Assembly (NCBI RefSeq): GCF_003860405.1
Contig: NZ_CP034170.1
Coordinates: 1,054,001-1,118,000 of the forward strand
From: Nakamurella antarctica
Lineage (GTDB): Bacteria; Actinomycetota; Actinomycetes; Mycobacteriales; Nakamurellaceae
DNA length: 64,000 bases
Direction of reading: 5' to 3'
Shown: in pieces, positions 56,945 through 64,000 of the stretch
Numbering within the stretch: position 1 is the stretch's first letter
How the letters are laid out: the number at the start of each line of letters is the position of its first letter
Notes under the pieces: generated by a model
The model's database searches: none
Seen by the model: the letters and a program-made list of their open reading frames with translations, nothing else
Told to the model about the DNA's origin: nothing
Position numbers and translations under genes: made by a program

Positions 56945-58114
56945 ATGAAACTCTTGTCACGCGCGTCCCGCGAGTTGCCAGGAGTCACAGGCGTCGCCCG
57001 AGTTGCCCGGCGCAGTGACACCTTGCTGAGCCGTGTAGGTAACGGCGACATTGTGGTGATCGACCACATGGACATTGATCGCAAGACTGCCGAAGCACTG
57101 GTTCATGCCGGTGTGACGGCGGTGATCAACGCCTCCCCGTCGATTTCCGGTCGGTACCCCAATCTCGGTCCCGAGATTCTGGTGAGCTCCGGCATCATTC
57201 TCGTCGACGAGATAGGCGACAAAGTCTTCTCGCGACTGAAAGACGGCGCAAAGGTGCGTCTCGACGAAGGCACGCTGTACGCGGGCGAGGACATCATTGG
57301 CACCGGCACCGTTCAGACTCCGGAAGCAATTGCCGACCTCTTGATCGACGCCAAGACCGGTATGGCGGCGCAACTAGAGGCGTTTGCTGCCAACGCGATT
57401 GAGTACATGAAGCGGGAACGCGGACTGCTGCTTGACGGTGTGGGGATACCCGATATCACCACCGATCTGAAGGAGCGCCAAGTTCTTCTCGTCTCCGCCT
57501 CGGCGGAGACGGCGAAAGAGCTCAAGGGGCTCAAGAAGTACATCGCCGACTACCGGCCCGTGCTCATCGGCATCGACGCTGGAGCGGACGCACTTCGTGA
57601 AGCGGGCTACAAACCTGATCTCATTCTGGGAAATCCGGAGTCGATCTCCTCGGAGACGCTGACGGCCGGCGCCGAAGTAGTGATTCCAGCCCACACCGAC
57701 GGACACGCTCCGGGTTTGGAGCGTGTCCAGGATCTGGGAATTGGCGCCGTCACGTTCCCGGCTAGCGGCACCAGTGAAGACCTGGCGCTGCTGCTGGTGG
57801 ATGCGCATGAGGCAGCCCTCATCGTCACGGTGGGTATGCGCACCACCTTGACCGACCTGCTTGATCGCGGTCGCGGCTCCACAGCCTCGACCTTCCTGGT
57901 TCGGATGCGCGTTGCGAACAAGGTTGTCGAGGCCGCTGCGGTGTCGAAGCTCTATCGGGCCAGGATTTCCTGGTGGGCGGTCTTGTTGTTGATCGTGGCA
58001 GCGGCGACCGCAATTGTGGTGGCACTGCTGGTTTCCGATGTTTCCGGCACCTACGCCGATCTGTTCCGGGATTGGTGGAGCGAATTCACCACCTGGGTTA
58101 AGGGACTTTTCTGA
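56945..58114 (+). CDS. steA: Cytokinesis-linked protein SteA
   Basis: 389 residues: a long soluble domain followed by a single membrane helix at about 341-365 (SWWAVLLLIVAAATAIVVALLV) and a short Trp-rich extracytoplasmic end. Homologous in position and form to Rv1697/SteA, which with SteB acts in cytokinesis and cell-envelope stability in Corynebacterium. The soluble part has a thiamin-pyrophosphokinase-like fold pattern (IGIDAGADALREAGYKPDLILGN). Coupled to steB by a 1-nt overlap. Confidence 0.85.
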   Translation: MKLLSRASRELPGVTGVARVARRSDTLLSRVGNGDIVVIDHMDIDRKTAEALVHAGVTAVINASPSISGRYPNLGPEILVSSGIILVDEIGDKVFSRLKDGAKVRLDEGTLYAGEDIIGTGTVQTPEAIADLLIDAKTGMAAQLEAFAANAIEYMKRERGLLLDGVGIPDITTDLKERQVLLVSASAETAKELKGLKKYIADYRPVLIGIDAGADALREAGYKPDLILGNPESISSETLTAGAEVVIPAHTDGHAPGLERVQDLGIGAVTFPASGTSEDLALLLVDAHEAALIVTVGMRTTLTDLLDRGRGSTASTFLVRMRVANKVVEAAAVSKLYRARISWWAVLLLIVAAATAIVVALLVSDVSGTYADLFRDWWSEFTTWVKGLF

Positions 58115-59055
58115 TGATTTCCATGCGGTACCACATTGTTTCGCTTGCTGCAGTGTTCTTGGCGCTGGCTTTGGGCATCGTGCTCGGCGCGACCAAGATC
58201 AGTTCCCCCCTGTTGGCGGGGTTGCAAGGCGATGCCAACTCGTTGACGGCTGAGCGCGATGCGTTGAAGAAGGAAAACGCTACGTTGAGCGCTGGAGCGG
58301 CTTCCTCGGAAGATATCGCTGCCGCAGTGGGCGATGTTGCCGTCCGCGGGATATTTCGCCCGAGCCCGACGGTGGTCCTCATTACGACCGCCGACGCTAA
58401 TTCCGCCGACCGCGACGCTGTGCTCGCTCTGCTGGGCAAAGCGGGCGCAGTCTTGGCCTCACAAGTGCAGCTCACCGCAGACTTCACGGACCCCTCACGG
58501 GCTCAGGAAGTACGAAGCCTCGTGACGTCGAATATCCCGGCGGGACAGAAGCTTCCGGAAGTACAGGATGTGGGGACCTTGATGGGATCGCTGTTAAGTC
58601 TGATTTTGGTGGCGGACGAGAGCGGCTCCAGCAAGGCGACCGAAGCAGAGGCGACGCAAGCCATGTCTGCGCTGACAACCGCTGGTTTCATTCGATCGTC
58701 GGGCGCTCTCAAAGCGGGTCGTCTGGTGGTGGTGCTGACAGGCGGCGCCGCGACCGGCGGATCCGAGGGTGATCGCGCTGCGGCGGTTGCTTCGCTGGCA
58801 GCCCAGCTCAAGACGACCGCCAACGGTGTGGTGCTGGCGGGCCGGCAGGGGAGTGCCACAGCGCCGACTGGCGCCGTCGGCGTCATCCGTGCAGACACGG
58901 CGGATAGTGCAAGCGTGACGACCGTCGACGATGTCGATCTGGCTTCTGGCAGGCTGGCCACAGTGCTCGGACTTGCTGAGCAAGACCTTGGCAAGGCGGG
59001 CCGATACGGAAGCGACGTCACCGCTCAGGCGCGGATTCCCAGCCTCGCAACCTGA
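58114..59055 (+). CDS. steB: SteB/MctB-family membrane-anchored protein
   Basis: 313 residues: one N-terminal membrane helix (about 8-28, HIVSLAAVFLALALGIVLG), a coiled coil (LTAERDALKKENATL), and an extracytoplasmic Ala/Thr-rich domain. The family includes Rv1698 (MctB/SteB), described as a copper-linked channel protein in mycobacteria and as the partner of SteA in corynebacteria. Which role applies here is open. Confidence 0.85.
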   Translation: MISMRYHIVSLAAVFLALALGIVLGATKISSPLLAGLQGDANSLTAERDALKKENATLSAGAASSEDIAAAVGDVAVRGIFRPSPTVVLITTADANSADRDAVLALLGKAGAVLASQVQLTADFTDPSRAQEVRSLVTSNIPAGQKLPEVQDVGTLMGSLLSLILVADESGSSKATEAEATQAMSALTTAGFIRSSGALKAGRLVVVLTGGAATGGSEGDRAAAVASLAAQLKTTANGVVLAGRQGSATAPTGAVGVIRADTADSASVTTVDDVDLASGRLATVLGLAEQDLGKAGRYGSDVTAQARIPSLAT

Positions 59056-59073
59056 ACCATCTCCTTGTAGGCC

Positions 59074-59110
59074 CGCAGGCCCGGTTTCGCGCGAGCGAAC
59101 CGGGCCTGCG
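59074..59110 (+). terminator. Strong hairpin after steB
   Basis: CGCAGGCCCGGTT pairs with AACCGGGCCTGCG (13 bp), extended with one bulge toward the loop. No U-tract, as is common for actinobacterial terminators. Confidence 0.5.
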
Positions 59111-59267
59111 GCGTCAACGGCGACCGGGCGGGCTCGCGCGAGAGACTCGTCACAGATCGTGCTGACCTGGTAGCCACAGGCCTGATCCGAAGGCCTCGCC
59201 ACGCCGATTGCGAGCTCGGCCTGCCCATAAATTCTCATAGGCTGTTAGGGTGAAACCCCGTAAGTGA

Positions 59268-61043
<1,776 letters not shown>

Positions 61044-61048
61044 CGCCG

Positions 61049-61735
61049 GTGGGGACCTCCGACGCTGACGTGGCGCCCGCGATCTTCACCGTCCTCAATT
61101 CCCGGCGGGTCTTTGAGGGCAAAATCGCGAAGGTCCGCGTGGATGAAGTCTCGATGCCAGGCGGTGGTAGTGCCCTCCGCGAGGTCGTGGAACATGATCG
61201 GGCCGTGGCTGTGGTCGCGGTGGATGACGAGGGCCACGTGGTGCTTGTTGAGCAATACAGGCACCCGTTCCGGCGCCGACTCTGGGAGCTGCCGGCCGGT
61301 TTGCTCGATATTGCAGGGGAGGGGCCGCAGGCCGCCGCCGCTCGGGAACTTGCCGAAGAGGTGGGGTACGCCGCGCTCGAGTGGCGGGTGCTCGTCGATG
61401 TCGCCGCCTCGCCCGGATTTACCGATGAGGCAGTCCGGGTTTTTCTCGCCACGGGGCTGAGCATTATTGGTCGTCAGGGTGAGATCACCGATGAAGAGGC
61501 GGATCTCACTGTGGTGAAGGTGCCGCTGGCCGTGGCCGTGGCGGCGGTGATGAGCGGCGACATCGTCAACGGAGCCACTGTTTCAGGGCTCCTTGCAGCA
61601 CACCTTGCGATGCATGACGGATTGGATTTACGGCCCGGCGACGATCCCTGGGTTACCGGACCGGCAGTGCCCCGCGAACACCACGAAGAACTGGGTGACG
61701 CAGGCGGGATCATTGCCCGCTCTCAGGGTCGGTGA
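61049..61735 (+). CDS. NUDIX hydrolase, ADP-ribose pyrophosphatase type
   Basis: 228 residues. Nudix box in [27 protein letters not shown], with the upstream [36 protein letters not shown] of ADP-ribose pyrophosphatases. The position after pyrG matches Rv1700, an ADP-ribose hydrolase. GTG start; overlaps xerD by 4 nt. Confidence 0.92.
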   Translation: MGTSDADVAPAIFTVLNSRRVFEGKIAKVRVDEVSMPGGGSALREVVEHDRAVAVVAVDDEGHVVLVEQYRHPFRRRLWELPAGLLDIAGEGPQAAAARELAEEVGYAALEWRVLVDVAASPGFTDEAVRVFLATGLSIIGRQGEITDEEADLTVVKVPLAVAVAAVMSGDIVNGATVSGLLAAHLAMHDGLDLRPGDDPWVTGPAVPREHHEELGDAGGIIARSQGR

Positions 61736-62673
61736 CCCTGCCGACGTCGCCAGCGCCGGCTCTGAGTGCCGCACTGGCGACCTATCTTGACCATCTTGCG
61801 GTAGAGCGGGGGATGGCGCAGAACACCTTGGTGTCCTACCGCCGAGACTTGGAGAGGTATATCCAGTACCTCACGGCCGCCGGGGTGTCCGAACCCGCCG
61901 AGGTTTCCCCAGCTATGGTTGCCCAATTCTTGGCTGGTTTGCGTGCGGGGGACGATGGCCGAGTGCCGTTGGCTGCCTCATCAGCGGCGCGAGCGGTAGT
62001 AGCTGCACGCGGGTGGCACAAATTCCTGGCGATGGAAGGTGTGGTGGCACTGGATGCCTCCCGCGATGTGCACCCTCCCAGCCCGGCGAAACGACTTCCC
62101 AAGGCGCTGCCGGTGCACGAGATTACTGCGCTGATCGACAGCGTCATCGGGGACGAACCCCGACAACTGCGCGACCGTGCGATCCTGGAGTTTCTCTACG
62201 GAACGGGTGCGCGGATCTCCGAAGTGATCGGACTCGATATCGGCGACGTTGATCTCGACCAGCAGTCGGCGAAGCTTCGTGGCAAGGGATCCAAGGAGCG
62301 CTATGTACCCGTCGGGTCGTACGCGAAGGCGGCGCTTGCTGCGTATGTGGTCCGGGGTCGCCCCGCATTGCTGGCCGCAGGTGGCCGGAGTAATCATGCG
62401 GTGTTTTTAAATGCCCGCGGTGGTCGGTTGACGCGGCAGGCTGCATGGACGATTTTGCGCTCCGCAGCAGAGCGCTCGGGTGTGGTCAGTAGAGTTTCGC
62501 CGCACACCATGCGCCACTCCTTTGCCACGCACCTGCTCGAAGGCGGCGCCGATATCCGCTCGGTGCAGGAACTCCTGGGGCACGCATCAGTCACGACGAC
62601 CCAGGTATACACACTTGTCACGATTGAGGCCCTGCGAGAGGTGTATGCCACTTCGCATCCGCGAGCCCGCTGA
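61732..62673 (+). CDS. xerD: Tyrosine recombinase XerD
   Basis: 313 residues. N-terminal SAM-like core-binding domain ([31 protein letters not shown]) and C-terminal catalytic domain with the R-K-H-R-H-Y set: Arg in TGARISEV, Lys in [29 protein letters not shown] with the Tyr nucleophile. Resolves chromosome dimers at dif, with XerC. Confidence 0.96.
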   Translation: MTLPTSPAPALSAALATYLDHLAVERGMAQNTLVSYRRDLERYIQYLTAAGVSEPAEVSPAMVAQFLAGLRAGDDGRVPLAASSAARAVVAARGWHKFLAMEGVVALDASRDVHPPSPAKRLPKALPVHEITALIDSVIGDEPRQLRDRAILEFLYGTGARISEVIGLDIGDVDLDQQSAKLRGKGSKERYVPVGSYAKAALAAYVVRGRPALLAAGGRSNHAVFLNARGGRLTRQAAWTILRSAAERSGVVSRVSPHTMRHSFATHLLEGGADIRSVQELLGHASVTTTQVYTLVTIEALREVYATSHPRAR

Positions 62674-62736
62674 GGGTCCCTGCCGCGTGGTCTTGGCCGG
62701 GATTATTTTTACATCCGCAGTTGTCGACGCGCCGCG

Positions 62737-62766
62737 TTGTCTGCGTCGCCCCGACCCGCCTACTGT
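62737..62766 (+). promoter_or_regulatory. Candidate parA promoter
   Basis: TTGTCT, 18 nt, TACTGT, 75 nt before the parA start, in the 167-nt gap after xerD. Confidence 0.35.
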
Positions 62767-62840
62767 AGTGAGAGCACGCCCCGCTTGTAATCACGTGACC
62801 TGGGGTTTTCTGTTTTCAGGTAGAGGGAGAAGTTACGCCG

Positions 62841-63997
62841 ATGAGCGCACCGGACGACGCATCCTGGATTGCGGCTGCCGGAGCGCCAAGCCGATTCCAA
62901 GAGCGTTCCGCCGAGTCCACTCGCTACGAGAGTGCCCCCGCGTCCGCCGCGCCCGAGGCGAATGGCGAAACGGCCACGCGCGAAGCGCGCACGGATGAAG
63001 GCGCCAGCGAGCGCGAGAGCCACGAGGACGCCCTCTTCGCGCAGCCGACGGCCATCGCGGGCGGCAAACCCGACCACGCGGGTACGGGGCAGCTCGGCCG
63101 CATTGGCGCTATCTCCGCCCGGGCGCGCGAACGAGCAGCTGCGAAAGCCGCGGCCGAAGATCTCGAACCGGTGGTCGGTCCCACAGGCCGACCGATCAAG
63201 GTGATCCCGGAGCCGGAGCCGTTGGAGCACCACGGGCCCGCACGAGTGATCGCGATGTGCAACCAAAAAGGCGGGGTTGGGAAAACTACCTCCACCATTA
63301 ATCTCGGAGCCGCATTAGCCGGCTACGGCCGTCGAGTGCTGGTTGTCGACCTAGACCCCCAAGGCGCGCTCTCCGCGGGGTTGGGGTGCCGTCCCATCAA
63401 CTGGACCGCACGATCTACAACCTGATGCTGGAACGTTCGACGTCGATTTCCGACATCCTTGTACCCACCAAGGTTCCGGGTATGGACCTGCTTCCCGCCA
63501 ACATTGATCTTTCTGCAGCGGAAGTGCAGCTCATCAACGAGGTAGGGCGCGAACAAACCCTGGGCCGCGCGCTGCGCCCCGTACTGCACGCCTACGACTA
63601 CATCCTCATTGACTGCCAGCCATCGCTCGGTTTGCTGACGGTCAACGCGCTGGCCTGCGCCAACGCCGTCGTCATGCCGGTGGCAGCGGAGTACTTCGCG
63701 CTCCGCGGGGTGGCGCTGTTGATCGACACCATCTCGAAGGTTCAGGATCGCATCAACCCCGACCTCACGATCGACGGCATTCTTGTCACGATGTTCGACG
63801 GCCGCACCATGCACTCGCGCGATGTCATCGCTACCCTCGTGGATCAGTTCGGCGATCAGGTGTACGACACCGTGATCTCGCGGACGGTGAAGTTCCCGGA
63901 GACCACCGTCGCCGGTGAGCCGATTACCAGCTACGCGCCGACATCTGCTGCAGCACAGGCCTATTTGCAGTTGGCGCGGGAAGTGATTGCTCGATGA
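62841..63997 (+). CDS. parA: ParA-family chromosome partitioning ATPase (frameshifted as written)
   Basis: Residues 1 to about 130 are disordered and Ala/Glu/Arg-rich. Then the deviant Walker [18 protein letters not shown] and [15 protein letters not shown], after which the frame breaks: the first frame ends at 63425, and the continuation [15 protein letters not shown] starts in another frame at the G-run 63383-63386. Adding one G there restores a 385-residue protein with the [18 protein letters not shown] and [12 protein letters not shown] motifs. Either the copy is a real one-base deletion or the sequence has a homopolymer error. A start for the next gene (scpA expected) may lie at 63994-63999. 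Confidence 0.85.
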
Positions 63998-64000
63998 TGT

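Overview
The window reads as a high-GC actinobacterium (Actinomycetota). The rRNAs are actinobacterial: each 23S gene carries the extra helix-54 segment typical of high-GC Gram-positives. Gene order matches conserved actinobacterial blocks: rpe-rib-PH protein, infC-rpmI-rplT, argCJBDFR-argH, mpg-tyrS, and a TPR protein followed by HAD-tlyA-nadK-recN-steA-steB-pyrG-nudix-xerD-parA, the order of the Rv1691 to Rv1708 region of Mycobacterium tuberculosis. A truncated actinorhodopsin gene at the left edge suggests a sunlit, probably aquatic, photoheterotroph. The species cannot be named from the sequence alone.

Layout. 1-2440: actinorhodopsin (minus strand, partial), a divergent MarR regulator, a perfect palindromic operator between them, and a DUF6928-like protein. 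2537-11442: ligA, fmt, rsmB, rpe, then riboflavin genes ribE-ribBA-ribH with a PH-domain membrane protein; fmt appears to start at CTG and no ribD is present. 11513-15182: a DUF1844 protein, then infC with a hairpin leader, an attenuator-like terminator and an AUC start, then rpmI, rplT and a SpoU-type RNA methyltransferase. 15310-20332: an orphan PemK/MazF-like protein, pheS-pheT and a DUF5998 protein. 20374-23934: a type III PKS, methyltransferase, flavoprotein and divergent UbiA gene resembling the agq alkyl-hydroquinone cluster of Actinoplanes. 24236-31923: arginine biosynthesis with overlapping start and stop codons, a candidate ARG box, and no argG. 31979-33969: mpg and tyrS.

34357-48617 holds two complete, co-directional 16S-23S-5S operons. 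Their repeat units (about 5.68 kb each, offset 8523 nt) are nearly identical. Each has its own promoter outside the well-conserved repeat. The 2.8 kb between them has no intact gene, only decayed ones: a frameshifted and stop-interrupted actinobacterial hypothetical gene and a degraded serine resolvase.

48891-63997: a 958-residue protein with an RG/RD-rich disordered N-terminal half and a TPR-like C-terminal part, then a HAD phosphatase, a small protein, tlyA, nadK, recN, the cytokinesis/cell-envelope pair steA-steB, pyrG, an ADP-ribose-type NUDIX hydrolase, xerD, and parA, which as written has a one-base frameshift.

Most genes are housekeeping. The unusual content is the MarR/palindrome control of the rhodopsin, the non-AUG starts of fmt and infC, the tailed IF3, the RG-rich TPR protein, the phenolic-lipid cluster, and the gene graveyard between the rRNA operons. 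No tRNA gene, CRISPR array or intact mobile element was seen.
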